Shown: positions 43,447 to 52,348, counted from the first letter of the stretch. The stretch: 64,000 nucleotides of DNA from Flavobacterium restrictum (GCF_007097245.1 NZ_VJZT01000003.1:124001-188000), one strand, 5' to 3'. Program-made: numbers and translations. The notes: generated from the letters alone by a model not told the origin.

Positions 43447-44034
43447 ATGATTTTACCAATTATAGGATACGGAGATCCTGTTTTGAGAAAAATAGGAGAG
43501 GAGATTACCCCAGAATACCCCAATTTAAATGAAGTAATTGCTAACATGTATGAAACCATGTACAATGCTTATGGAGTAGGGCTTGCTGCAGAGCAAGTAG
43601 GTTTATCAATTCGTTTATTTGTTATCGATACGACTCCTTTTAGTGATGATGAGGATTTGCCATCATCCGATCAAGAAAAATTAAAAGGGTTCAAAAGAAC
43701 TTTTATTAATGCCAAAATGATCAAAGAAGAAGGGGAAGAATGGAGTTTTAACGAAGGTTGCTTGAGTATTCCTGATGTTCGTGAGGATGTTTTTAGAAAT
43801 CCAACCATAACAGTACAGTATTGCGAAGAAGATTTTGTGATGAAAACCGAAGTTTTTGACGGTTTGATTGCCAGAGTTATTCAGCACGAATACGATCATA
43901 TTGAAGGTGTTTTATTTACGGATAAAATTTCGTCTCTAAAAAAGCGTTTGATTCAAAAGAAATTAAAAAATATTACCGAAGGAAAAACATTTCAAGACTA
44001 TAGAATGAAATTTTTTGCCAAGAAAGGAAGATAA
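43447..44034 (+). CDS. def: Peptide deformylase
   Basis: A 195-residue metalloenzyme with the three signature motifs intact: GVGLAAEQ (43-50), EGCLS (103-107) with the metal cysteine, and HEYDH (147-151) with both histidines and the catalytic glutamate. It removes formyl groups from nascent proteins. In many Bacteroidota def stands beside ruvX; here the two are separated by mqo and the FUSC gene. The DUF5606 gene follows 127 bases later. Confidence 0.97.
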   Translation: MILPIIGYGDPVLRKIGEEITPEYPNLNEVIANMYETMYNAYGVGLAAEQVGLSIRLFVIDTTPFSDDEDLPSSDQEKLKGFKRTFINAKMIKEEGEEWSFNEGCLSIPDVREDVFRNPTITVQYCEEDFVMKTEVFDGLIARVIQHEYDHIEGVLFTDKISSLKKRLIQKKLKNITEGKTFQDYRMKFFAKKGR

Positions 44035-44083
44035 AATAGTTGTTTTCTTTTGAATTAAAGCCGATTTTGAAATCAAAAAGAAC

Positions 44084-44110
44084 ACCGAAACACTTTTTTC
44101 GGTATAATTT
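44084..44110 (+). terminator. Possible weak terminator after def
   Basis: ACCGAAA (44084-44090) pairs with TTTCGGT (44097-44103) around a six-base loop; a short T-run follows after ATAA. The stem is short, so readthrough into the next gene is possible. Confidence 0.35.
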
Positions 44111-44161
44111 TTGGTCGCTAATAAATTACAAATAAAAAAGAATTCTTAATAATTAAATAAA

Positions 44162-44596
44162 ATGAATTTAGAAAAAGTATTGTCTATTTCTGGGAAACCG
44201 GGTTTGTATGTTTTGAAAGTACAAACTAGAACTGGTTTTGTTGCAGAATCATTATTAGATGGAAAAAAAATTAGTGTGAGTTTAAAAAGCAATGTTAGTT
44301 TATTGTCTGAAATTTCGGTGTATACGTATGAAGGCGAAAAACCATTAGCCGAAATAATGCAGTTAATCGCTACCAAAGAAAACTACGGATCGGCCATTTC
44401 GCATAAAGAGGATACTGCAACTTTGGCTGCCTATTTTAGAGAAGTGCTTGCTGATTATGATGAAGAAAGAGTGTATCCTTCGGATATTAAAAAAATACTG
44501 AATTGGTACAACACGCTTCATGACAAAGGATTACTTGTTGCAGAAGCTCCGGAAACACCAGCTGACGAAGCTCCAGTTGCGGTAGAAAAAGTATAA
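44162..44596 (+). CDS. DUF5606 domain protein
   Basis: A 144-residue protein of the small Bacteroidota family DUF5606. It opens MNLEKVLSISGKPGLYVLKV with an SH3-like barrel pattern (FVAESLLDGKKISVSLKSNV) and a helical C-terminal region (EVLADYDEERVYPSDIKKIL) ending in an alanine- and proline-rich tail. Function is unknown. It is consistently near def and mazG in flavobacteria as far as I recall; this window shows that order. A clean terminator follows. Confidence 0.85.
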   Translation: MNLEKVLSISGKPGLYVLKVQTRTGFVAESLLDGKKISVSLKSNVSLLSEISVYTYEGEKPLAEIMQLIATKENYGSAISHKEDTATLAAYFREVLADYDEERVYPSDIKKILNWYNTLHDKGLLVAEAPETPADEAPVAVEKV

Positions 44597-44619
44597 ATGT
44601 TCCGATTTTAATTTATAGT

Positions 44620-44657
44620 AATCCTGTTAAGATGATTTCCTAACAGGATTTTTTTAT
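44620..44657 (+). terminator. Terminator after the DUF5606 gene
   Basis: AATCCTGTTA (44620-44629) pairs perfectly with TAACAGGATT (44641-44650), loop 11 bases, followed by a run of seven T. Confidence 0.9.
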
Positions 44658-44679
44658 TTTTACACAAAAAACAAATACA

Positions 44680-45453
44680 ATGAATTCTAGAGCCCTTCAA
44701 CTTCAAGCTTTCGATAGATTGCTGACCATTATGGATGATTTGCGTGAGAAATGCCCTTGGGACAAAAAGCAAACGATTCAAACCCTGCGGCATTTAACCA
44801 TTGAGGAAACCTATGAATTAGGCGATGCTATTTTAGATAATAATCTCGAAGAAGTTAAGAAGGAATTAGGCGATTTATTGTTGCATATTGTTTTTTATGC
44901 CAAAATAGGAAGCGAAACTAGTGCATTTGACATAGCTGATGTTTGCAACGAAATTTGCGAGAAACTCATTCATCGGCATCCGCATATTTATAGTGATGTC
45001 GTGGTAAAAGACGAAGAAGAAGTCAAACAAAACTGGGAAAAACTGAAATTGAAGGAAGGCAAAAAGTCAGTTTTGGAAGGTGTTCCTAAAAGTTTACCAG
45101 CACTTGTAAAAGCCAGTAGAATTCAGGATAAAGTAAAAGGAGTAGGTTTTGATTGGGAGGAGCCACATCAAGTTTGGGACAAAGTTCAAGAAGAATTGCA
45201 AGAATTACAAGTAGAAGTCAATGCTGGCGATCAAGATAAAATGGAAGCCGAGTTTGGTGATGTCCTGTTCTCGATGATTAATTACGCCCGATTCCTGAAT
45301 ATAAATCCCGAAGATGCACTGGAGCGAACCAACAAAAAATTCATCAAACGCTTTCAATATCTCGAAAGCAAAGCGGGAGCATTAGGCAAACCATTAATGG
45401 ACATGACTCTAGCCGAGATGGATGTTTTTTGGGAAGAGGCGAAAAAGTTGTAG
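44680..45453 (+). CDS. mazG: Nucleoside triphosphate pyrophosphohydrolase
   Basis: A 257-residue tandem MazG protein of E. coli-type length. The first domain has ExxE12-28ExxD-type metal residues in IEETYELGDAILDNNLEEVK then KELGDLLLHIVFYAK. The second repeats the pattern less strictly (EELQELQVEVN ... EFGDVLFSMINYAR). The leader MDDLREKCPWDKKQTIQTLR is typical. It hydrolyses non-canonical and excess NTPs to NMP and pyrophosphate. It converges on the Fnr-type regulator, with 32 bases between stops. Confidence 0.95.
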   Translation: MNSRALQLQAFDRLLTIMDDLREKCPWDKKQTIQTLRHLTIEETYELGDAILDNNLEEVKKELGDLLLHIVFYAKIGSETSAFDIADVCNEICEKLIHRHPHIYSDVVVKDEEEVKQNWEKLKLKEGKKSVLEGVPKSLPALVKASRIQDKVKGVGFDWEEPHQVWDKVQEELQELQVEVNAGDQDKMEAEFGDVLFSMINYARFLNINPEDALERTNKKFIKRFQYLESKAGALGKPLMDMTLAEMDVFWEEAKKL

Positions 45454-45485
45454 ATCAAAATTTTACTAGTAGCTTCAAAAACAGT

Positions 45486-46166
45486 TTACTCCGCCATTTT
45501 TTTTAGTTTGGGAATATCTTTAAGAAGGATTTTTTTGCCAATCAAAGCAATTAATCCTAATTTATTAAATTCAGATAACAAACGGATGCAACTTTCGGTA
45601 GCGGTACCTATTAAACTGGCTAATTCTTCACGTGATAGCTGTATTTTCAGGGTGTTATCATCATTGATTCCAAAGGTGGTATGCAGGTACAATAAAGTTT
45701 CGGCGAGACGATCTTTGACGGTTTTTTGCGCCATAGAAACCATGTGCTCATCGGCTTCTTTCAAGTCGCCACAAATGCTTTTCATCATATTCAAAGAGAA
45801 CTTATTGTTTTTGTCAAAAAAACCTAAAACATCATTTTTTGGAATAAAACACACTTCCATATCCTCCAAGGCTATGGCACTTAAGTTGGCTGGTTCATCG
45901 CTAACCATAGAACGTTGTCCTAATAATTCGCCTGCTTTTACCAATTTTACTATTTGGTCTTTTCCATTGGTGCTTAATTTGGATAGTTTGCAAATTCCTT
46001 CTTTTATACAATAAATACCGTTAACAGTTTCTCCTTCTTCAAATAATGGTTCTCCTTTTTTTATCGTGTAGGACGTTTTGCAATCTGCAATTTTCAAAAG
46101 CTCCTCTTTGTTCAACGCTTTCAACGAACTAAATTCTCTAACGATACATTGTTCACATTTACTCAT
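45486..46166 (-). CDS. Crp/Fnr-family transcription regulator
   Basis: The ATG at 46166 (MSKCEQCIVREFSSLKALNK) gives 226 residues; an upstream in-frame ATG at 46190 would overlap its own -7 element. A cyclic-nucleotide-type sensor barrel (KKGEPLFEEGETVNGIYCIK) is followed by a winged helix with recognition helix TATESCIRLLSEF, where the glutamate and arginine match the TGA-reading E and R of Fnr. N-terminal cysteines C4, C7 and C29, with others later, could hold an Fe-S cluster; the spacing differs from E. coli Fnr. It is divergent from ccoI and probably controls the three boxes found at ccoI, ccoS and hemN. Confidence 0.9.
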   Translation of the reverse strand: MSKCEQCIVREFSSLKALNKEELLKIADCKTSYTIKKGEPLFEEGETVNGIYCIKEGICKLSKLSTNGKDQIVKLVKAGELLGQRSMVSDEPANLSAIALEDMEVCFIPKNDVLGFFDKNNKFSLNMMKSICGDLKEADEHMVSMAQKTVKDRLAETLLYLHTTFGINDDNTLKIQLSREELASLIGTATESCIRLLSEFNKLGLIALIGKKILLKDIPKLKKMAE

Positions 46167-46187
46167 AGTTAGTAGGAATATTTTATA

Positions 46188-46195
46188 CAAAATTA
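46188..46195 (-). promoter_or_regulatory. -7 element (TAATTTTG) of the regulator gene
   Basis: TAATTTTG on the minus strand fits TAnnTTTG. The Fnr-like box at 46205-46218 lies just upstream, between its -7 and where -33 would be, a position expected to repress the regulator's own transcription. Confidence 0.5.
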
Positions 46196-46204
46196 AACTT
46201 TATT

Positions 46205-46218
46205 ATGACAATTGTCAT
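46205..46218 (+). promoter_or_regulatory. Fnr-like box 1 of ccoI promoter
   Basis: The perfect palindrome ATGACAATTGTCAT. Its centre is 29.5 bases before the first base of the -7 position (GACTTTTG, 46241-46248). Compared with the ccoS promoter the two align without gaps and share TCATGTTTTTAAAGGA. It is the expected activator site for the regulator transcribed in the other direction. Confidence 0.75.
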
Positions 46219-46238
46219 GTTTTTAAAGGAATCAATTT

Positions 46239-46252
46239 GTGACTTTTGTCAT
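46239..46252 (+). promoter_or_regulatory. Fnr-like box 2 overlapping the ccoI -7 element
   Basis: GTGACTTTTGTCAT is a second near-palindrome (TGAC-N4-GTCA), 34 bases downstream of box 1, and it contains the -7 sequence GACTTTTG. Occupation would block the promoter, suggesting repression at high regulator level. Confidence 0.55.
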
Positions 46253-46273
46253 AGGTATAAGGAGCAAATAATT

Positions 46274-48709
46274 ATGAGCAAACACAACTGTTTTCATTGT
46301 GGTTTGGATATTGTAATGACGAAGAAACCCAGCGAAATCGTGTGGGAGAATCAAATTTTTTTTGATGATAAACTATTTTGTTGTAATGGTTGCAAGACTG
46401 TTTACGAAATTTTTAGTCTCAACGATATGTCTTGTTATTATGATTTCGAAAAATCACCTGGAGCAACACCACTGGATATAAATGGCAAATACGATTTTCT
46501 TGACAACGAAAGTATTGTTTCAAAACTACTGGAATTCCATGAGGATTCCACGGCAATTGTTTCACTTAACATTCCTCATATTCATTGTAGCTCGTGTATT
46601 TGGATTTTGGAAAATCTACAGCGTCTTCAAAAAGGAATAAACACATCACAAGTCAATTTTCCCGAGAAAAAGGTTCGGATTACTTATAATCCCCAAATAG
46701 TTTCGTTACAAATGATTGTCGGTTTATTGAGCTCCATAGGCTATGAACCCTATATAAGCTTGGATAATTATGAAACGGGTACAGCCACAATTGACCGAAG
46801 TTTGACTTATAAATTAGGCGTTGCTTTCTTTTGTTTTGGTAATATTATGTTGCTTTCTTTTCCCGAATATTTTGAAGTCAAAGAGTTTTGGCTCGACCAA
46901 TATCGCGGTTTTTTTAGGGGATTAATTTTTGCGTTATCTTTACCTAGTTTTTTCTATTCGGCAAATGGGTATTATGTCTCGGCGTACAAAAGTATAAAAT
47001 CAAGAATGCTCAATATTGATATTCCCATTGCTTTAGGGATTATTGTGATGTTTGGGCGCAGTACTTTTGATATTGTTATGGATTATGGGTCTGGTTTTTT
47101 TGATAGTTTAACGGGATTGATTTTCTTTATGCTTTTGGGCAAAATGTTCCAAATAAAAACCTACAGTTTTTTAAGCTTTGAAAGGGATTTTAAATCGTAT
47201 TTTCCTATTGCCATTACCAAAATAAATAGCAATACTACCGAAGAAAGTATTCCTGTTTATGATATTCAAAAGGGCGACCGCTTACTCATTAGAAATCAAG
47301 AATTAATTCCAGTTGATGGGATTTTAATAAGCGAAAAAGCTCAAATTGATTATAGTTTTGTAACTGGTGAAGCCATTCCGATTACCAAAAAATCAGGTGA
47401 TAAAATTTTTGCAGGCGGCAAACAAATGGGTAAAATTATCGAAATGGAAGTCCTTCATACCGTTTCACAAAGTTATTTGACGCAGTTGTGGAGCAATGCT
47501 ATTTTCCAGAAAAATGTCGAACAAAAACACAAAACGATAACCGATAGCATCAGTCGGTATTTTACCCCCATTTTACTGTTGATAGCTTTTTTGGGATTTG
47601 GCTATTGGATTTTTATAGATGCAACCATAGCGTTCAATGTTTTTACGGCGGTGTTAATTGTAGCTTGTCCTTGTGCCTTGGCATTGACTGCACCATTTAC
47701 GTTTGGGAATGTGTTGCGACTGCTGGGAAAACAGCATTTTTACCTCAAAAATGCGCTTGTAATCGAGCAATTGGCCAAAGTAGATACACTTGTTTTTGAT
47801 AAAACAGGAACAATTACAACCAATATGAAATCGAATATTTCGTACCAAGGTCAACCGCTCGATAATGAAAATATAAGGATTATAAAAAACGTGCTTCGAG
47901 CCTCAAATCATCCTTTGAGCAGGATGTTGTATGCCTTTTTGCCTGAAGCTAACCCATTGAAAATGGATGCTTTTGAAGAAATTGCTGGTAAAGGAATACT
48001 TTCTTGTATTGGTGCTATAGAAATTAAAATTGGTTCCTATGAATTTGTAAATCAAAATGCTATTAATCCAGTTTTGGCTTCCTTTCCTTTGGGGATATCT
48101 GGGGTGGAGAACACCTCCGTTCACATCACGATTGATGGCGTTTATTTTGGCTGTTATATTTTTAACAATCATTACCGGGATGGATTGGCTGATTTGTTCC
48201 AAAAATTAAAAGCAAATTACCAAATAAAAGTCCTATCAGGCGATAATGCGGGAGAGAGAGCCACGCTAGAACAGCTTTTGCCAGCTGGAACCGAATTGGT
48301 TTTTAATCAAAAGCCAGAGCAAAAATTAGCATTTATAAAAAAATTACAGGACGAAGGCAAGAACGTCATGATGATAGGCGATGGGCTTAATGATGCTGGG
48401 GCTTTGGCACAAAGTAATGTAGGAATCTCCATTTCCGAGAACGTGAATGTTTTTTCGCCCGCTTGCGATGCTATTTTAGATGCAAATGAGTTTCAAAAGT
48501 TGGATTATTTTTTGAAATTATCCAAAAATGCTATCAAAACCATCAAAATGAGTTTTGTTTTATCCCTTTTATACAATGTAGTTGGATTGTCATTTGCCAT
48601 TACGGGAAATCTATTGCCGTTAGTTGCCGCTATTATCATGCCCTTGAGTACCATTACGATAGTGAGTTTTGTAACGCTAATGAGTATGTATTATGCAAGA
48701 AAAAAATAA
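46274..48709 (+). CDS. ccoI: Copper-transporting P-type ATPase for cbb3 oxidase assembly
   Basis: The start at 46274 (MSKHNCFHCGLDIVM) is chosen because the longer frame begins inside the Fnr box. The protein has 811 residues. The N-terminus carries a zinc-ribbon-like cysteine cluster (CFHCG, CCNGC) and a CSSC heavy-metal domain motif at 105-108. The membrane part has CPCALALTAP, the catalytic DKTGTIT and the GDGLNDAG hinge, so it is a complete P1B ATPase. CcoI/FixI exports copper to the site where the cbb3 binuclear centre is built. It heads the ccoSNOQPGH cluster but has its own promoter. Confidence 0.94.
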   Translation: MSKHNCFHCGLDIVMTKKPSEIVWENQIFFDDKLFCCNGCKTVYEIFSLNDMSCYYDFEKSPGATPLDINGKYDFLDNESIVSKLLEFHEDSTAIVSLNIPHIHCSSCIWILENLQRLQKGINTSQVNFPEKKVRITYNPQIVSLQMIVGLLSSIGYEPYISLDNYETGTATIDRSLTYKLGVAFFCFGNIMLLSFPEYFEVKEFWLDQYRGFFRGLIFALSLPSFFYSANGYYVSAYKSIKSRMLNIDIPIALGIIVMFGRSTFDIVMDYGSGFFDSLTGLIFFMLLGKMFQIKTYSFLSFERDFKSYFPIAITKINSNTTEESIPVYDIQKGDRLLIRNQELIPVDGILISEKAQIDYSFVTGEAIPITKKSGDKIFAGGKQMGKIIEMEVLHTVSQSYLTQLWSNAIFQKNVEQKHKTITDSISRYFTPILLLIAFLGFGYWIFIDATIAFNVFTAVLIVACPCALALTAPFTFGNVLRLLGKQHFYLKNALVIEQLAKVDTLVFDKTGTITTNMKSNISYQGQPLDNENIRIIKNVLRASNHPLSRMLYAFLPEANPLKMDAFEEIAGKGILSCIGAIEIKIGSYEFVNQNAINPVLASFPLGISGVENTSVHITIDGVYFGCYIFNNHYRDGLADLFQKLKANYQIKVLSGDNAGERATLEQLLPAGTELVFNQKPEQKLAFIKKLQDEGKNVMMIGDGLNDAGALAQSNVGISISENVNVFSPACDAILDANEFQKLDYFLKLSKNAIKTIKMSFVLSLLYNVVGLSFAITGNLLPLVAAIIMPLSTITIVSFVTLMSMYYARKK

Positions 48710-48765
48710 AATTCTGAAAGTTTTTTTGTTCGTTTTTCGCATAAATTTAACAGAATGGTAGGAAT

Positions 48766-48809
48766 ATGATAAAAATCATGTTTTTAAAGGATTCATAAAA
48801 GTAATTTTG
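48766..48809 (+). promoter_or_regulatory. Fnr-like promoter of ccoS-ccoNO-ccoQ-ccoP
   Basis: The box ATGATAAAAATCAT (48766-48779) lies 29.5 bases, centre to first base, before TAATTTTG (48802-48809), a perfect TAnnTTTG. The sequence between shares TCATGTTTTTAAAGGA with the ccoI promoter. A centre near -41.5 from the likely start is the class II activation geometry. Confidence 0.8.
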
Positions 48810-48827
48810 TTAACATAATTTTAAGGT

Positions 48828-49019
48828 ATGAGTGTTATTTATTTATTAATCACCATTAGTATAGTAGTTGCTATTGGGTTTTTTATTGCTTTTATAGTGG
48901 CAGTAAAAAGCGGTCAATACGACGATGATTATACGCCTTCAGTCAGGATGCTCTTTGACGATGAACTCAAAAAAGAAAAACCAAAATCAGTACAAATAAC
49001 TAAAGAAAAACAAATTTAA
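48828..49019 (+). CDS. ccoS: cbb3-type oxidase assembly protein CcoS
   Basis: A 63-residue single-span membrane protein (helix about residues 3-27, LLITISIVVAIGFFIAFIVAV) followed by a short charged tail with the family motif SGQYDDDYTPSVRMLFDDE. CcoS is needed to insert cofactors into the cbb3 oxidase. It is two bases upstream of ccoNO. Confidence 0.92.
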   Translation: MSVIYLLITISIVVAIGFFIAFIVAVKSGQYDDDYTPSVRMLFDDELKKEKPKSVQITKEKQI

Positions 49020-49021
49020 TT

Positions 49022-51199
49022 ATGGAAATGCAACAATTTTATTACGACAACAAAATTGTAAAGAAATTCATTTACGCAACCATCGTTTTTGGTGTCGTAG
49101 GAATGTTAGTGGGGCTTACGTTGGCCTTTATGTTTCTTTTTCCCAATATGACCGATGGAATTCCGTGGTTGAGTTTTGGACGCTTAAGACCCTTACATAC
49201 CAATGCTGTAATTTTTGCATTTGTTGGTAACGCCATGTTTGCTGGGATTTATTATTCCTTGCAACGACTCTTAAAAGCTAGAATGTACAGTGATTTTTTG
49301 AGTAATTTAAACTTTTGGGGTTGGCAATTAATTATTGTCGCAGCAGCGATATCCTTGCCACTGGGATATAGCTCTTCCAAGGAATATGCCGAGTTAGAGT
49401 GGCCTATTGATATCGCCATTGCCTTGATTTGGGTTGCTTTTGGTGTCAATATGATTGGAACCATGCTTAAACGAAGAGAGCGTCACTTGTATGTTGCCAT
49501 TTGGTTCTACTTGGCGACATTTATAACAGTAGCCGTTTTGCACATTTTTAATAGTTTAGAACTGCCTGTTTCGGCCATGAAAAGCTACTCTGTTTATGCA
49601 GGCGTTCAGGATGCTTTGGTACAATGGTGGTACGGTCATAATGCAGTTGCTTTTTTCTTGACCACACCATTTCTAGGATTGATGTATTATTTTGTGCCCA
49701 AAGTGGCCAATCGTCCGGTGTATTCCTATAGACTATCAATTATTCACTTTTGGTCGCTTATTTTTATCTATATCTGGGCAGGACCACACCATTTATTGTA
49801 TTCGGCATTGCCTAACTGGGCTCAAAATTTAGGTGTTGTTTTTTCTATTATGTTGATTGCGCCTTCTTGGGGCGGAATGATAAATGGACTCTTGACTTTG
49901 AGAGGCGTTTGGGATAAAGTACGGGAAGAACCTGTTTTGAAATTCTTTGTGGTAGCTATTACGGGCTATGGTATGGCTACTTTTGAAGGGCCAATGTTGT
50001 CGCTCAAAAACGTAAATGCAATTGCCCATTATACGGATTGGATTATTGCTCACGTACACGTAGGTGCATTAGCATGGAATGGATTTATGGCTTTTGGTAT
50101 CATCTATTGGTTGATTCCTCGTATGACCAAAAGTACTTTGTATTCTACTAAATTGGCTAATTTTCATTTTTGGATAGGCACTTTAGGAATCATATTGTAC
50201 ACTTTGCCTATGTATGTTGCAGGATTTTTGCAAGCTTCCATGTGGAAACAATTCAATCCTGACGGGACATTAACCTACGGGAATTTTCTGGAAACGGTAA
50301 CTCAAATCATGCCCATGTATTGGATGAGAGCTATAGGAGGATCATTGTATTTAGTTGGAATGCTCGTCTTGGTTTATAATATTATTCAAACGGTTCGAGC
50401 TGGTGAAACCATTGAAGACGAATTAGCCGAAGCTCCTGCACTACAAGTAATTAGTTCTGGTCGTATTAAGGGAGAAAAATTTCATCCTTGGTTGGAACGA
50501 AAACCAATTCAAATGGCAATTCTAGCAACAGTAGCTATTTTGATAGGAGGGATTATTCAAATTGTTCCTACTATTATGGTCAAATCCAATATTCCAACTA
50601 TAGCTAGCGTGAAACCGTATTCGCCGTTGGAACTCGAAGGACGTGATTTATACATTCGCGAAGGCTGTGTGGGTTGTCATTCCCAATCCGTTCGTCCGTT
50701 CAGGAGCGAAGTAGAACGGTACGGCCCACAGTCCAAAGCTGGGGAGTTTGTTTACGATCACCCATTCCTTTGGGGATCTAAACGTACGGGTCCAGATTTG
50801 TTAAGAGTTGGAGGAAAATACAATGACAATTGGCATTTTAACCACTTTTGGAGTCCACAAAGTATATCAGCAGGGTCTATAATGCCGGGTTACAAATGGT
50901 TGTTTGACAATAAACCATTAGACATTTCATTGACCCAAAAGAAAATGAAAGCTATGGTCACTCTTGGCGTTCCTTATAGTGACGCTCAAGTAGCTAATGG
51001 TTTGAAAGATTTAAGAAAACAAGCCATTCAAATTGAGGAAAGTTTGAAAAATGATCCTGATTTTGTAAAAAGCTATGCCGACAGCAAGAAAAAAGCCGAA
51101 GCGAAAGGAGAAAAATTTGTTCCAATGAACGAAAGAGAAATTGTAGCCTTGATTGCGTACATACAAAGGTTAGGAACTGATATTAAAGTAAAGAATTAA
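49022..51199 (+). CDS. ccoN: cbb3-type cytochrome c oxidase subunits I and II, fused (CcoNO)
   Basis: A 725-residue fusion. Residues 1-480 are CcoN, with about twelve membrane helices and the heme and copper histidines in LHTNAVIFAFVGNAMF, WWYGHNAVAFFL, WAGPHHLLYSALPNW and DWIIAHVHVGALAWNGF. After a short linker and one anchor helix (ILATVAILIGGIIQIVP), residues 540-725 are CcoO, with one CxxCH heme c site (EGCVGCHSQSVRP) and the methionine ligand region around IMPGYKWL. Proteobacteria encode these separately; fusion is usual in Bacteroidota. It is the catalytic core of the high-affinity terminal oxidase. Confidence 0.96.
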   Translation: MEMQQFYYDNKIVKKFIYATIVFGVVGMLVGLTLAFMFLFPNMTDGIPWLSFGRLRPLHTNAVIFAFVGNAMFAGIYYSLQRLLKARMYSDFLSNLNFWGWQLIIVAAAISLPLGYSSSKEYAELEWPIDIAIALIWVAFGVNMIGTMLKRRERHLYVAIWFYLATFITVAVLHIFNSLELPVSAMKSYSVYAGVQDALVQWWYGHNAVAFFLTTPFLGLMYYFVPKVANRPVYSYRLSIIHFWSLIFIYIWAGPHHLLYSALPNWAQNLGVVFSIMLIAPSWGGMINGLLTLRGVWDKVREEPVLKFFVVAITGYGMATFEGPMLSLKNVNAIAHYTDWIIAHVHVGALAWNGFMAFGIIYWLIPRMTKSTLYSTKLANFHFWIGTLGIILYTLPMYVAGFLQASMWKQFNPDGTLTYGNFLETVTQIMPMYWMRAIGGSLYLVGMLVLVYNIIQTVRAGETIEDELAEAPALQVISSGRIKGEKFHPWLERKPIQMAILATVAILIGGIIQIVPTIMVKSNIPTIASVKPYSPLELEGRDLYIREGCVGCHSQSVRPFRSEVERYGPQSKAGEFVYDHPFLWGSKRTGPDLLRVGGKYNDNWHFNHFWSPQSISAGSIMPGYKWLFDNKPLDISLTQKKMKAMVTLGVPYSDAQVANGLKDLRKQAIQIEESLKNDPDFVKSYADSKKKAEAKGEKFVPMNEREIVALIAYIQRLGTDIKVKN

Positions 51200-51211
51200 A
51201 ACCTAAAAAAG

Positions 51212-51391
51212 ATGTTCGAACAAATAAAACACAATCTGGAAACCATTGCAGGAGTTGCAATCTATCCCATTTTATCTTTGGTTATTTTCTTTGTCTTTTT
51301 TTTAGGATTGGGATTTTGGGTCTATTCGTATAAAAAAGATACCATTCAGGAAATGAGCCAAATACCGTTAAATGACAATCAAAAAGTATAA
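51212..51391 (+). CDS. ccoQ: cbb3 oxidase small subunit CcoQ
   Basis: A 59-residue single-span protein in the 210-base gap between ccoNO and ccoP, short enough to be missed by length filters. It begins MFEQIKHNLETIAGVAIYPI, has one hydrophobic helix (ILSLVIFFVFFLGLGFWVY) and a short polar tail (KKDTIQEMSQIPL) typical of CcoQ/FixQ. It starts 12 bases after the ccoNO stop and ends 18 before ccoP. CcoQ stabilises the assembled complex. Confidence 0.9.
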   Translation: MFEQIKHNLETIAGVAIYPILSLVIFFVFFLGLGFWVYSYKKDTIQEMSQIPLNDNQKV

Positions 51392-51409
51392 TTTTTTAAA
51401 ATTTAGAAA

Positions 51410-52348
51410 ATGAAAAAAATAATTCCTGTATACGTTAGAGTTCCAGTTATTTTCTTTGCCGTTTTTGGTGCAATGGAATACTTCATTGACTCTGGAGACC
51501 AACCTGCCTTTATAAAATTCCCTATGGTTTCGGTGTTTTTATTTGTTTTTTTGTTTCTTTTGATTGCCATCGAGATTACCGCAAGTGCCATTGATGCCAT
51601 TACCTATCAGCTGCTTACCGAAGACCAAAAAGCAACATTAGAAGCAGTGAGTTCCGTAGGCTTTAAAGAAAGCGAGTGGTACAAAAACCTCTTGCAAAAG
51701 CTGACCAAAACCCAACCAATAGAAAACGAAAGCCAATTATTACTAGAGCATGATTATGATGGTATTCGAGAATTAGACAATAATTTGCCGCCTTGGTGGG
51801 TGTATTTGTTTTATGCGTGTATTGTTTTTGCGGTAGTTTATTTAGTGAGATTTGAAATAATGGGAGGTGACAATCAAGAAACCGAACTCAAAAACGAGAT
51901 GGCTAAAGCCAAAATTGATGTTGCCGAATACATGAAAACAGCACCCGATTTAATGGACGAAAAAACAGTTGTCTTACTAACAGATGCACCAAGTTTAGCC
52001 GAAGGGAAAAGTATTTTTGCCGCCAATTGTATACCATGCCATAGAGTTGACGCTGGAGGACAAATTGGGCCTAACCTAACCGATGAGTATTGGATTTTGG
52101 GTGGTGGTATCAAAAACATATTTCATACATTAGTCAATGGAGGTCGGGACGGAAAAGGAATGATTTCTTGGAAAGGAACTTTGAAACCAAAAGAAATGCA
52201 AAAAGTGGCCAGTTATGTTTTATCGCTTCGTGGTAGTAATCCTAAAGATCCTAAAGCACCGGATGGAGAAATTTGGATTGATCCTAGTGCACCTAAAACA
52301 GCAGTTGTTGCCACCAAAACCGGAGATAGTACAAAGGTTCAAAAATAA
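51410..52348 (+). CDS. ccoP: cbb3 oxidase subunit III (CcoP), mono-heme form
   Basis: A 312-residue protein with two N-terminal membrane helices (about 8-60) and a third near 128-150, then a cytochrome c domain with a single CxxCH (C207, C210, H211). The axial methionine is probably in KGMISWKGT. Proteobacterial CcoP has two heme sites, so this is the shortened Bacteroidota form. Its charged tail ends in a lysine- and threonine-rich stretch. It accepts electrons for the CcoNO core. Confidence 0.93.
   Translation: MKKIIPVYVRVPVIFFAVFGAMEYFIDSGDQPAFIKFPMVSVFLFVFLFLLIAIEITASAIDAITYQLLTEDQKATLEAVSSVGFKESEWYKNLLQKLTKTQPIENESQLLLEHDYDGIRELDNNLPPWWVYLFYACIVFAVVYLVRFEIMGGDNQETELKNEMAKAKIDVAEYMKTAPDLMDEKTVVLLTDAPSLAEGKSIFAANCIPCHRVDAGGQIGPNLTDEYWILGGGIKNIFHTLVNGGRDGKGMISWKGTLKPKEMQKVASYVLSLRGSNPKDPKAPDGEIWIDPSAPKTAVVATKTGDSTKVQK

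Noticed and set aside
46205..46273. Longer start for ccoI
   Set aside because: The extra 23 codons lie inside the Fnr box and promoter, and the conserved protein begins at MSKHNCFHCG.
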